Assembly (NCBI RefSeq): GCF_016086655.4
Contig: NC_052140.2
Location: 13,392,001-13,456,000 of the forward strand
Direction of reading: 5' to 3'
From: Lepeophtheirus salmonis
Taxonomy: Eukaryota; Arthropoda; Copepoda; Siphonostomatoida; Caligidae
Length of the DNA stretch: 64,000 nt
Part shown: positions 11,125 through 20,777 of the stretch, in pieces
How positions within the stretch are numbered: the stretch's first letter is position 1
How the letters are laid out: the number at the start of each line of letters is the position of its first letter
Notes under the pieces: model-generated
Told to the model about the DNA's origin: nothing
Seen by the model: the letters and a program-made list of their open reading frames with translations, nothing else
Database searches by the model: none
Made by a program: the position numbers and the translations under genes

Positions 11125-12364
11125 AGTTAGTTAGTTAAATAGTTTTAACAAATGATAACATCGTTTTTAGAACAGTGGTAGGCAAATCACGGGTTTAAAA
11201 CGTTACAAATTTGATTTATGAGAAGTTTCAGTCTTTGAATAACTTTAATATAAAGTAATAAAACATCCTGCAATCTTTAGTAACTGACTCAATCTTTCTA
11301 TATGCAAAAAGAGAGAGATAAACTGTAAATTAGCTAAGTACTTTTACTTTATACTATTTTGTTTTAGGAGATTTCGCCTTAAATCCATTATGCTTAAAGG
11401 ATTTTTCGCCTTATTATATATATAGATATATAAGTCAGGTTTTTAGGTCATTATTATATACTTTTAGTTAAAATTGATGTTTATTTTGAATGTTTTAATC
11501 AAACTATATAATGGGTATTACTATTAAAAAGAGTAAGGTTTTTTTTCGGTTGGAATAATGAGGCAATTAAATCCCAAAGTATTAATACATACCATCAAAA
11601 TTTCACTAATCTAATGAATTCGAAACCAAAAGACAAAATAGGTAAAATTAGAAAATAAAAGTAAGGGATTGGAATGGAATAAGAAATTATCACTTATTTT
11701 ATTATCAATAAACAGACGTATTTGAAAAGACTCATTCACGCACGAACGCGCATTATATTAGGGATAGGGTGTTAATATCAAATTCAACCTTTCGTATATA
11801 AAAACATATTTTAAGTACTCTAGAAGAAATACTTTTTATTTTCCGGCAAATACACCGCCCCCCCCCTTACCTCGGAAATTACTTTTTTAGCCATGAATGC
11901 CTATTTTTTTAATGTATTTTCAAAGTAAGAAGAAGAAACTTGCAAATGTCGTTATTATTAAAGCCCTAGTAATTCGACACCCTAGTACACACGCTCAAAT
12001 AAAAATTTGGAAGAAGTTGACCTTTGATGTGATGTTTGACCTTTTTAGTGACCTTAAAACTGTAATTTATACGCTTTGTTATATAACTATTGCTTTAAGG
12101 ATGAAAAAGCCTTTAATGATAACGAAATTTGCGAGTTCCTTCTTATTTCTTTCAAAATAAATTATAAAAATGAGCATTCATGAGTGAAAAAGTAATTTTT
12201 GGGGTAGGAGGGACTGCTTTGCCAGATTTTTTTTCTTTCCTAGAGTGCTTACAACATGTTTTTGCATTTGAAAAGTTGGACCAAAATTTAATTTTTTCAT
12301 TTTCATTAATTATATGAGGAAAGATAAGTAAATTACAATTTGTTCTGATCCAAATTGAATCTAA
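11125..12364. other. AT-rich stretch with one ATG-initiated 87-codon frame
   Basis: An open frame with a true ATG runs 11897-12160(+) and ends next to an AATAAA. Its composition (many Lys, Phe, Ile) is what AT-rich DNA gives by chance, and I recognise nothing in it. A run of nine C occurs near 11861. The rest shows no structure. Confidence 0.4.
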
Positions 12365-12490
12365 CCACTGAGAGGACTCGGAGATGAACGCTATGTTCGG
12401 CTCGTAGAAGAGAAGGAGGAAATGAGAGACATAAGCGAGGACAACTATGAAGCTCAATACAGTTGGATCAAACTGGAACGATGGTCTTAA
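12365..12490 (+). CDS. Candidate terminal exon, unknown gene
   Basis: A 41-codon open frame in a locally GC-richer patch contains GDERYVRLVEEKEEMRDISE and a short tail ending in TAA at 12488. An AATAAA lies two bases after the stop. The strongly charged, helix-like composition differs from the surrounding AT-driven frames. An AG near 12371-12375 could be the acceptor, but its pyrimidine tract is weak. The 101-codon minus-strand frame here (12152-12457) begins at TTG and I treat it as antisense. Confidence 0.28.
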   Translation, partial: PLRGLGDERYVRLVEEKEEMRDISEDNYEAQYSWIKLERWS

Positions 12491-12673
12491 AAATAAAATA
12501 ATAAAAGGAAATCCATTATTTTTGATGGAACTTTTATTTATTTATTATTATTAATAATAATATTTTTCCGCATTAATGTTTATCTTCTTAGCAATCAAAG
12601 CAGTGCTTACATGACTTTCTGAATCGGGAATTTATATTATTTAATCTGCATTTTGGACCATTTTTCCTTCCAG

Positions 12674-12738
12674 AGCGTGGTGAATCTTTGACATCAAAAT
12701 CACCGGAAGAGAATCGAAAAAAACAAAATACCGCGTGA
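12674..12738 (+). CDS. Candidate terminal exon, unknown gene
   Basis: A textbook acceptor (CATTTTTCCTTCCAG, ending 12673) is followed by a phase-1 frame of 20 codons, RGESLTSKSPEENRKKQNTA, ending in TGA at 12736-12738. It lies 0.2 kb after the previous candidate on the same strand, but no donor of matching phase joins the two. They may be alternative ends of one gene or unrelated. Confidence 0.25.
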
Positions 12739-12739
12739 T

Positions 12740-13860
12740 TGGCTGTTAAAACCATCAACATTTATCAAATTGTCAGACGCTTGTCTTGTGTTTTGCCTTT
12801 ATTTTCAACTTTGCAGATCTCCTTCTTAGATGCGCCCTCAAACAAAATTGAAAAACTATCACACAAGTTTATTCACTACAAAAATATTATCTTTATAACG
12901 ATGCATTTATACAACGTGAGATACACATTACTAAAACCATTTATTGAAGAAAAAAAATACTTTTTTTACTGTTCCTATTATATTGGTATAAGTATCTTCT
13001 GGAAATTTTACAGGGATTTACATCTACAAAAATCTCAGAATTTATCACATTTAATTATTTTATAATATGTACCCATAACCTTACTTTATTGAAGTGAACA
13101 CATGAAGAACTTGAGTACATACCAAAGGTTAACTTTATATAAACTTTTTGAGCCACAGTGTAAATAATGCCATGAATAAAATCAAATTTTTTAAATTTTT
13201 ATGTCCATCACCAATATCTATTATATTTCCAAACAAGGTTGCAAATTAACTGTCTAATTACGTCCCAACTTAAAAACTAGTCAATATTTAATTGTAGAGA
13301 ATTGCTTACGGCTTAATCTAATTAAAGTTCGATCAATCAGTGTTCAAAACACTACTAATAAAGAGAAGTAATTCATCTACTGCGGACAAAAAACATGCAA
13401 ATGTAGGAGTTGTTGAGGATATGGGATACCATTTTGAAAAATCATTGGTGTTTCACATAAAAATTATATCTTGTCGTTTTTACTTATTCAATAATAGCAA
13501 TAGTACACGGTTTTGTCTGGAGTTATTAGGTGTCAATAAACATACACTTTTTGCTTTCATAATATCGAAAAAAGTATTACAAAAATGGTTGTTGCAAATA
13601 TCCTTTTTTTTCATAAGCACACTCACATGTAGCTACTCACTCAATATTTAGAAGTTCTCCCATGAAAAACAATTAATGACAGCTTGAGAAAAAGAAATAA
13701 TATGAATAGAGGAATTTTTCTAAATTTTACATTATAAAATAAATAAATTTAATTTATAAATATTAATCCAATTAATATTTTTATTAGTTGAAGGGTTAAT
13801 TATTGTTTATCTAGGACATTGCTGTTAGATGATTTAACTACTACTTTTAATTTCGAATAT
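12740..13860. other. Non-coding stretch with a RepA-tail fragment
   Basis: Open frames at 12739-13065 and 13340-13651 (+) exceed 100 codons but start at non-ATG codons and have Phe/Ile/Lys-rich composition with no recognised motif. At about 13595-13680 a segment with CATAAGCACACTCACATGTA matches the right-hand part of RepA seen at 17200 and 62770. Confidence 0.35.
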
Positions 13861-14350
13861 TTATTACACATAAATAAATTTAGGCTCAAGAAAAACAACT
13901 AATTGCAATTTAGCTCCTGAGTTTTTATTGTTGTGAATTATGAAAATCAGTTAATTGCTTCAATTTATAATATGCAAAAAAAAAAAAATCTATTCCTGTT
14001 CCTAATTTGAAATAAATAAAAAATAAAAAATGAATCTAAATTACTTCAGAAATAGAAAATGCAGTCAACAGAATTGAGTGTCATTAAATTTTGTGTCCTG
14101 CAGTAATTTTATATTGATGAGGATTGTGTAAATTAAGTTATTGAAATCGAATTTATTTCGAAAAAACCAACATTTTTAAGACCTGTGCATAATTGGCAAT
14201 AAGAAAAATTACTTTATCAACTAATCATCCACAATGATTAGAAATGTTAGAAATTCAATTTTGGATCTTTTTGTTTTGAATAACTATTTCCTTAAAATAT
14301 CTAAATGAAAAGTTATTTTAAGTAGAAAAATTCAGTTTATTTAATGCATA
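13860..14350 (+). repeat. RepE interspersed repeat
   Basis: This stretch aligns by eye with 63120-63640. Shared segments in the same order are the block with TGAGTTTTTATTG, TATGAAAATCAGTTAATTGC, TTTTTAAGACCTxTGC and AAAAGTTATTTxAAG. It lacks the 60-bp insertion present in the other copy. No protein-coding capacity was found. Confidence 0.5.
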
Positions 14351-14499
14351 GACAATGAGGGACGTCGTTTGATTTTCAAATTATATACAGGGTTGGGATT
14401 TTAAATCCAGAAATTTTAAGGATGATGTATATTACAATTTATTTCCCAAAACTATTTCTCCAATCTTTTGCTCTTACATGACGGTGTCCAAAGTGAAGT

Positions 14500-14645
14500 C
14501 AATCACACAAACCAACCACCTCTAGCTTCAACGACAACTTTCAAACTTGACCTTGATCCTGGAACAGACCTCCATGAAGAATTTCTTACCCATGTTGGCC
14601 AATTCCTGGAGAATAGAATCCTATACGGAGTCAACTGGGTTATTT
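14500..14645 (-). pseudogene. Mar-2 left-end transposase C-terminus
   Basis: The minus strand reads ILQELANMGKKFFMEVCSRI followed by KVKFESC and, after a frame change, EARGGWFV. This matches the DD34D C-terminal pattern (REWxxMxxxFVxKVCxxFRxRLExVIxAxGGxxE). It ends about 110 bp inside the left TIR. The catalytic region is missing. The plus-strand 80- and 74-codon frames here are antisense. Confidence 0.6.
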
Positions 14646-15230
14646 GTATGTTTATTCGACTCTGCCTTGAAGGCACAATGTGTCCAAGGCATTCAGATAC
14701 AAAGAGCTAGAAGGCCACATTTACTTTGCCTGAAACATGAAGGTGTTAAATTTTTATTTTTTTCTGAATAAATCCGGCTCCAATTACTCATTTTGTACAA
14801 ACAGCACCAATTTAAAATTATATCCGGACACCAAATGTGTTAACATATTTTAGTTCCTAGTTTCATTATCTGTGGAGTTATTTGTTTCCTTGTGCAGGTG
14901 CCCGGCACGGAGGCATACAGAGTGGCGACGAAACGTTCTTATTCATTACAAGGATTTTGTATTTTTTCTGATACCGGCTAAAAACTTGAAACTTACACAC
15001 TTTTACTATATTAATTTGAGATATTAAGTGTGAGAAAATTAGAACTGTTATTGTATAAGTAGCCATGTATCTAAAGCACCTACTGCTCTTTGAAATCTTC
15101 AAATCGGACGAAACAAGTCATCGCAGCGAGATTCAAGGTTAGTGCATTAACTCTTCTTAGTGTGGGTCACACTCCTACAAAGGGGCCAAGCTGACGGGAA
15201 TGGCTCTTAAGAACATCTAGGCCAGACCAT

Positions 15231-15720
15231 ATGGAGGAAGGAGAACTCCGAAAAAAACTCATCATTAACATGTACGGCCACAAAGACTACCCTAATCTGG
15301 TTACTGGGGGTTACAGACTCACAGCAGCCATTTGTACCGAGGTTTTCAAGGATAACTTACTTTTCTGGATCCAGACAAATTTCTGCAACGGCAGTTTTGT
15401 CTTTCAGCAAGATGAGCACCTTTCTCACATTGCAAAAATTCAGACATTCTGAGGTTATAACATCGCTTTCTTTGAAGAGAATGTGGGCACCATACAGTCC
15501 GGATGTCAATCTGCTAGACTTTTCTTACTAGCTGCACATTGAAAAGAGGGACTTTAGCATCTGCCACTCAAATTTTGAAGCTGCAAAGGCCTCCGTCGAC
15601 GAGGAGTGGGCTGTCATGGACACGAATTTCATCCGTAATATTTGCAACTCTTTTCACAAGAAGCTTGTCGTCATCCGTGAGACCAATGGTACCCGAATAA
15701 AAGAAATCAATTTGACATTG
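15231..15720 (+). pseudogene. Mar-2 right-end transposase (catalytic part and C-terminus)
   Basis: The frame 15231-15452 holds a central transposase segment ending FVFQQDEHLSHIA, where QQD carries the second catalytic Asp. After a frameshift, MWAPYSPDVNLLDFSY (third acidic residue region) and EAAKASVDEEWAVMDTNFIR follow, with the end near 15715. Stops and shifts make it inactive. An upstream basic segment near 15100 may be the HTH remnant. Confidence 0.75.
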
Positions 15721-15906
15721 ACTATACATCGGAAAAATAATAATAAATATTTTTTTGTATCGTATAATTAAATAATTGTAGGGCTATTTCTTTTTTCTTT
15801 GTTGTTTTATAGGCTTAATCTGATTAACACTCTTTTAAAAACATGGATGTCAAGGTTCCCAAAATATTGGGTCTAAGTTTGTTCCGGATTTAAAATTCCC
15901 ACCCTG

Positions 15907-16669
15907 TATATACCTACTACGAGTATAAAGCCACACTAAGCACAAATAAAATCTTGACTAATTTGTTTCATTTATATATGTATATTTCTCTGCAATACCG
16001 CTTACAAGGTTATAAATCAGTGTCATAAATATATAAACTGACTGACTAAGAAATCCAAATGATATTAATTTATCATACGTAAAAAATATATCTAAAAATG
16101 AAAAAAAAAGTTGTTAAGTCTCTTTTATTTATTTTTTATTTTTATATAGTGGATTTTGATTCAACATTTAAAAATACTTGCAGATTATGACCGATTGTGG
16201 TCACTAAAATAATGAGTTGTAGAAATCATTTTTTTTTTTTTTTTTTTTGTTTACAACCAAATTTAGGCTCAAGACAAAAAGGTTTTGTGATATCAATTGA
16301 AAAGAATAAAAGGTTTTTTGATCTTTTGTCCATGACACAATTTACTTTGTTCATTGAATTAAGTTTTATAACATGGTGAATGATTAATGAGTCTTGAGTT
16401 GTTGTCTCATTCTCAAATCGTTACGTAAATCAAAAGTTGCATATTACGGTTGCGTGATGTCCTTATAACCTAGCGCTGTCTTCGTTTTGCATTTAAAGAC
16501 ACAACGCATAAATATTCAACCAATAGAAACATTTTTTAACATGCACATTAATTAGCTCGCTACAAAATGCTGCAATAATAATTGTCTTTAAAATCCACTC
16601 GTTTCGAGCCGGTGAAAAATATATTTTTAAATTATTAGCGGTAGTATCTGGCATTGCCCGGAATTATTA
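15907..16669. other. AT-rich non-coding stretch
   Basis: No gene or repeat is recognised. A run of about 17 T lies near 16229-16247. Confidence 0.4.
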
Positions 16670-16830
16670 GGCAGAGGTGTCCGCAGGGGTGTTCTGGGGG
16701 ATATGTAGCCCCTTAAATTTAGGATTTAAAAAATTGAGAAAATGTATTATTTGAAATTGAATTTTTGAAATTTTTTGTGAACTGTTGTGAATTCTTGAAA
16801 ATTAGTTTCTTGTTAATAGCTGAGGATTTT
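16670..16830 (+). repeat. RepC repeat head
   Basis: A GC-rich head (GGCAGAGGTGTCCGCAGGGG, then a GGGGG..CCCC hairpin-like stretch ending TAGCCCCTTAAAT) is followed by very AT-rich sequence with TTTTTTGTGAACTGTTGTGA. Related heads occur at 58500-58560 and, in both orientations, at the ends of 40140-40690. Confidence 0.45.
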
Positions 16831-17898
16831 TGACTCAGGAGTGGAGTCCAGGAGTACAATTACGACTGAGTATCCAAGGATATTTTGCCTCCTAGCTGAA
16901 TTTTATGGATTGTTTTGTCTGAAGTTCCCTTAAGTTAAGGTCGACAGAGGTCGTCATATTACAAATAAGTCCCTGATTGACTCTGTTGTCCTGGAATGCA
17001 AGATTTCAGATCAAGCTTTAGGTTCTAGGACCCAAATAGAGGCTTTTATGGAGCCCAACTGAGGCCTCATTGAGTTAGATATATTTTCAATGAATGTATA
17101 TGCTTCTTAGATTTTTATCTTTTGAATAATTCTTTAAAAAAAAACACAATTTTTTATTAATTTAAAGTAGATAGATGAGAAGCGCCGGACTTTGTTGATA
17201 TACCCGGTAGAGCATAACTCCCCCACAAATATTTGGTGTTACTCTCCGTTTCTCCATGGGCACACTCATACGTAGTTACTTAATACTTGGACGTTCTCTC
17301 CTCAAAAATAAAATAATAGTAATACCAGCTTGTGAATATTTAAGAATACATTCAAAGTTTAAAAAGAACGTAACACAATTCTTTAAACGTTAAGTGAACT
17401 CTTTAAGATCACAATTTTATAGAATAAAAAAATAATATAACACACATAAATAATTAATTATTATTAAATGTGATCAATGATTAAGCTGTCTGGATTTTAG
17501 AACATGAATTAAATTCATTTACATTTATGTTGTGTTAGGTGTTTTATCGAGGCAATTAATTTTTTTTCAGAAACTCAAAAGAAAAGTCACCGATAATTGG
17601 TTGTACAACGGATCACAGTAAAATGTTTCGGAGGTACAAATACGCTCTGTCAATTCTGCACCGATATGCCTCTTTTCAATAATGCAATTTATCCATTCCT
17701 AACTAATTTACATTGACAATGAAATTTTAATAACTCAAGTGAAAGTTGCGACGCGCCTTCAAAGTAGTTTTTTAATAGAAATTGAGACATTAATTTGTCA
17801 AAGACACAATTTTGCGAAACATATATTGATTTTTCGCTAACGAGTCAAATATCGTTTTCTGCACACATTCCCCTTCTCTCCCTCTCTAAATATTCCAG
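16831..17898. other. Unassigned stretch with a RepA-tail fragment
   Basis: From about 16941 to 17064(+) there is a 41-codon frame in GC-richer sequence (DRGRHITNKSLIDSVVLECK), with no good splice sites. At about 17190-17330 the sequence TTACTCTCCGTTTCTCCATG and following bases match the RepA right-hand part. The rest is AT-rich. Confidence 0.35.
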
Positions 17899-18110
17899 AA
17901 ATATCAAACCAACCAAGAACTGTTGGAGAATCAAATTGGCAAGGAACTCCATTCATCATTGTTATCATTAAGTCATAATTATCCCTCAACTAATGAGTCC
18001 GTTATTTCAAGGGAGCCCACGAACTATTACATTAGACATGTTACAATTACGAATGATTCCCTTTTATTATCCCCGCAACAACATCTGTCATTATGTGCTT
18101 AAGAAACATC
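17899..18110 (+). CDS. Candidate exon, unknown gene
   Basis: A strong acceptor (CCCCTTCTCTCCCTCTCTAA then ATATTCCAG, ending 17898) precedes a 67-codon frame containing YQTNQELLENQIGKELHSSL and YYIRHVTITNDSLLLSPQQH, ending in TAA at 18100-18102. Ten bases further, ATC|GTAAGTG is a consensus donor, so the 212-bp segment could be a coding terminal exon or a spliced non-coding one. An ATTAAA occurs at about 18133. I do not recognise the protein. Confidence 0.35.
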
Positions 18111-18448
18111 GTAAGTGATTCGTTTACATACATTAAATAAGACTACAGCAATTATGGCGACTTTACATTTCAATTACATCTTTATTGTACAATGAAAATT
18201 AGGGTGATGCAAGTGCTCAAACAAAATCATAAATTTCCAAAGATAAGGCTTCATTCTATTTTTGATACTGTTCGAGGATGGAATCGAGTAAATTACTTTT
18301 TGTCCTTTAGTATCCTTAAGTAGCATAGATTAGTACTTACAGAGTGGCTAGAATATAATTGCTGCTTTCAAAATTAAAAAAATAATTCAATATATGTAAC
18401 TAATTAATAGAAATATTAATAGAAATTAATAATACAGTTTGGAGTACT
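18111..18448. other. AT-rich non-coding stretch
   Basis: I see nothing supported here. Confidence 0.4.
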
Positions 18449-18942
18449 AGGGTGTTCTGAAAAGTCTCCGACCTCTATGTGAAGATGGTAGAACTCCTCA
18501 ATAAAAGCTAGTCACATCTATTGTCAGTAATTTACCAAAGTTTCAGCCATTTTGGACGCCCAATAGTTATTTAACATCTTTGGAGTAGGTTAATGTGAGT
18601 GTTTTTGTAAAAATGGACAAAATCGAGTATAGAGCTGTCATTAAATATTTTTTTTCATACAAAGTGTCCGCTGTAAATTAATTCAAACAACAGCAGACAT
18701 ACAAAGGTTTGTCGTGTTCAAAATGGACTCTTCTGACTCCATCCAACTCGGAGTAATGGAGCCAAAAAGAAGAAAAATGACTTATGAACAATTATTTTAC
18801 AGAGAAAACACTGAGAGCTATTCGGAAAGGTTACAGAGATGGAAGAAGAGTAAAAGAGAGACAATGTTGAAAAATGAAACAAAAAAAGCAGAATAAGTGT
18901 ATTGTATCTTTGTTTTGTCTGAAACTTTTTAGACGGCCCTTG
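18449..18942 (+). mobile_element. Mar-5 internally deleted mariner
   Basis: The TIRs match: ACTAGGGTGTTCTGAAAAGT at the left, and the reverse complement of the right end (ACAAGGGCCGTCTAAAAAG...) around 18915-18940. Near 18613 the frame MDKIEYRAVIKYFF is the typical mariner HTH start. The remaining sequence up to the right TIR has no catalytic motifs, so about 0.8 kb of the coding core is missing. The 60-codon + frame at 18714-18896 crosses the deletion and is not considered functional. Confidence 0.65.
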
Positions 18943-18954
18943 TACATAAGTAAT

Positions 18955-19480
18955 GAATATAAAACTTGAGCCCTCAGCTGCCATACATTTTTTGAGACGA
19001 GGGCAAAAAGTCTGATAAGCTCCTCAGTTTCCTTCAGATACATTTCAGCCCATTCCCGGATTATGGAGTTCTTCAATACATTGACACTTAAATGATGGAT
19101 ATGGGAAGTCTTCCTCTTAAGGATTCTCCAAAAATAACAACCCAAAGAATTTAGATCTTCTTTTCGAAAAAAATTTCAAAATTGATCAAACAATAACCCA
19201 TGAGATTTTTCGGAGGTGTGACAAGGAGCACCATCTTGTTGCCAAACATAACTGATGCTGGAAACCAAATGAGATAGGTGACTCCTTTCACTTTCTCAAT
19301 TGTCCCAGCAATCCACATGTATGCCAGATCTGCAGTAAAAGGTTTTTTGCCAGAGAGTAAGATTACCCGTATCAGTGTACTGTAAATATACAATTTGTTG
19401 CCTTTGATGTTGATGCTGCAACATCTTCATTGCAGCAGACACGTGTCAAATCTCTTATGAAACCTTTAAATCTAAGGATT
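18955..19480 (-). pseudogene. Tc1/mariner transposase pseudogene (catalytic domain to C-terminus)
   Basis: Reading the minus strand from 19480, one meets a first-Asp-like segment and a stretch with HVDC. Then comes WQQDGAPCHTSEKSHGLL (second catalytic Asp, intact, near 19200-19240). After a gap where the SPDLNP block should be, SLGCYFWRILKRKTSHIH and VLKNSIIREWAEMYL follow, and finally an EKCMAAEGSSF C-terminus near 18980. It lies 12 bp from the Mar-5 element but belongs to a different subfamily. Several frameshifts are present. Confidence 0.7.
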
Positions 19481-19745
19481 CCAATGTTGTCATTGAATTA
19501 GAAGAGTATAAAATATTTCAGGAGTAAAAAGTTAACCGGAAAGTTTTTCTAGCGAAACTGTATACTTTGTATTTAAGTATTCATGAAACACGAGTACTGA
19601 TAACTGTTATAAAATCAGTAATTATTAATTTATAATAATAAAACAATGTTTATCCGTATGCATGTATGAATCTTAGAAACAAATAGAAGCATTTTTGTTG
19701 CAAGACAGAACAATGTAGTTGATGTAGATCTTGCAGTCATTGACC

Positions 19746-19968
19746 ATGTAGGATTGAGAGTGTATACAAGGTGCACTGTACATAGTGCTCCCTGGTGTAT
19801 GTAATAAATATATTTGATCTAAGAAATAACAATGTAGTCGTATTAATAAATATCAATTGTCTGTGTATGTAGTATGGAGCGTGTATTGAGGATGCACTGT
19901 ACACAATGTTCCCTGATTTCCATAATAAATAAACTATGATCAATAAATACGGATGTAGTTATATTAAT
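19746..19968. repeat. Imperfect tandem duplication, period about 121 bp
   Basis: Two diverged units share GCACTGTACA at 19772 and 19893, and each ends in ATGTAGT(C/T)(G/A)TATTAAT. Other shared parts are GTGTAT, TGYTCCCTG and AATAAATA. A weak third piece (AACAATGTAGTTG) precedes them near 19710. Confidence 0.6.
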
Positions 19969-19969
19969 G

Positions 19970-20777
19970 AAAAGTTTTCAGGCGAGTGCATTTTTTAGCA
20001 TCGAGTAAGTATATACTTTTTTTTTTTTTTTTTTGTTAATAAGCGCTCTATAAACTAAAATAATAATCAGTCATCATATAACGATATAAATATGGAATAG
20101 TTACGAGTGAGTTTTATCATAAAAACGGATAGTAATACAAATGATTTATTGGGGAGCTAACCTTTATATTATTAGAGCAAAATTGTTCTTTAAGCCGACG
20201 AGAACTACCGTTAGTACAAAGATACTTTTAAGTAAGTTTGATAGAAAACTACAAAAAATTATCTTTCATATTTTGTTTAAAAATGCTTATGAAACAATAA
20301 ATATTGTGAGTAATAAATGTTGATATCAATAGGTTCCTTGATTCTGAAGGTACTACCTAGTTGTGTCGGTCAGGTAATCTACGATTGCTGTTGTTTTGAT
20401 GAAAGATGAAAAACAGCTTCAATCTGACAATATAAGAAAATATTGATTTCGAACGATAAATTGTCTTCTTTGGAAAAAAAAATCCTAAGCTAATTAATTA
20501 TCAAAAATGTACTTCCTATAAAAGTCCACTAACTCATCAAAATGGAATGGATCCAAATTAAAATTAGTTCTTTGTAAATTACTTAAATATATCATAAATA
20601 CACCTTTTGCTTGTATTTTAATTTAATGAACTTGTCTCCATCTCTAGTACTGTGGATGGACAATTGCTGAAAATCAGCATGAAAAAAAGTATTTATTTTT
20701 ATTACAAAATTTATTTACCAGAAACCCTGCCTTGGAGAACCTCAATTCGTTCATTTGTGATGCTTAGTCCAGCTTTT
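19970..20777. other. AT-rich non-coding stretch
   Basis: A run of about 18 T lies at 20016-20034. A short patch at 20329-20380 carries possible splice signals on both strands around tiny open segments, too little to call. Confidence 0.35.

Larger units (their letters stand above)
14388..15906. mobile_element. Mar-2 composite element with two inverted transposase 3' ends
   Basis: Both ends carry the same TIR: CAGGGTTGGGATTTTAAATC at 14388 and its near-perfect inverted match ending ACCCTG at 15906, each flanked by TA dinucleotides as expected for Tc1/mariner. The 1519-bp interior contains the C-terminal transposase coding region twice, pointing outward to each end (minus strand at left, plus strand at right). 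The two ends encode clearly different C-termini, so this is a fusion of two related elements rather than a recent fold-back of one. Confidence 0.7.

Noticed and set aside
12152..12457. 101-codon minus-strand frame
   Set aside because: It starts at TTG, is hydrophobic as antisense of an acidic/basic coding stretch often is, and lacks splice or motif support.
12739..13651. Frames of 108 and 103 codons on the + strand
   Set aside because: Non-ATG starts and Phe/Ile/Lys/Tyr-rich composition typical of AT-rich non-coding DNA; no recognised motif.
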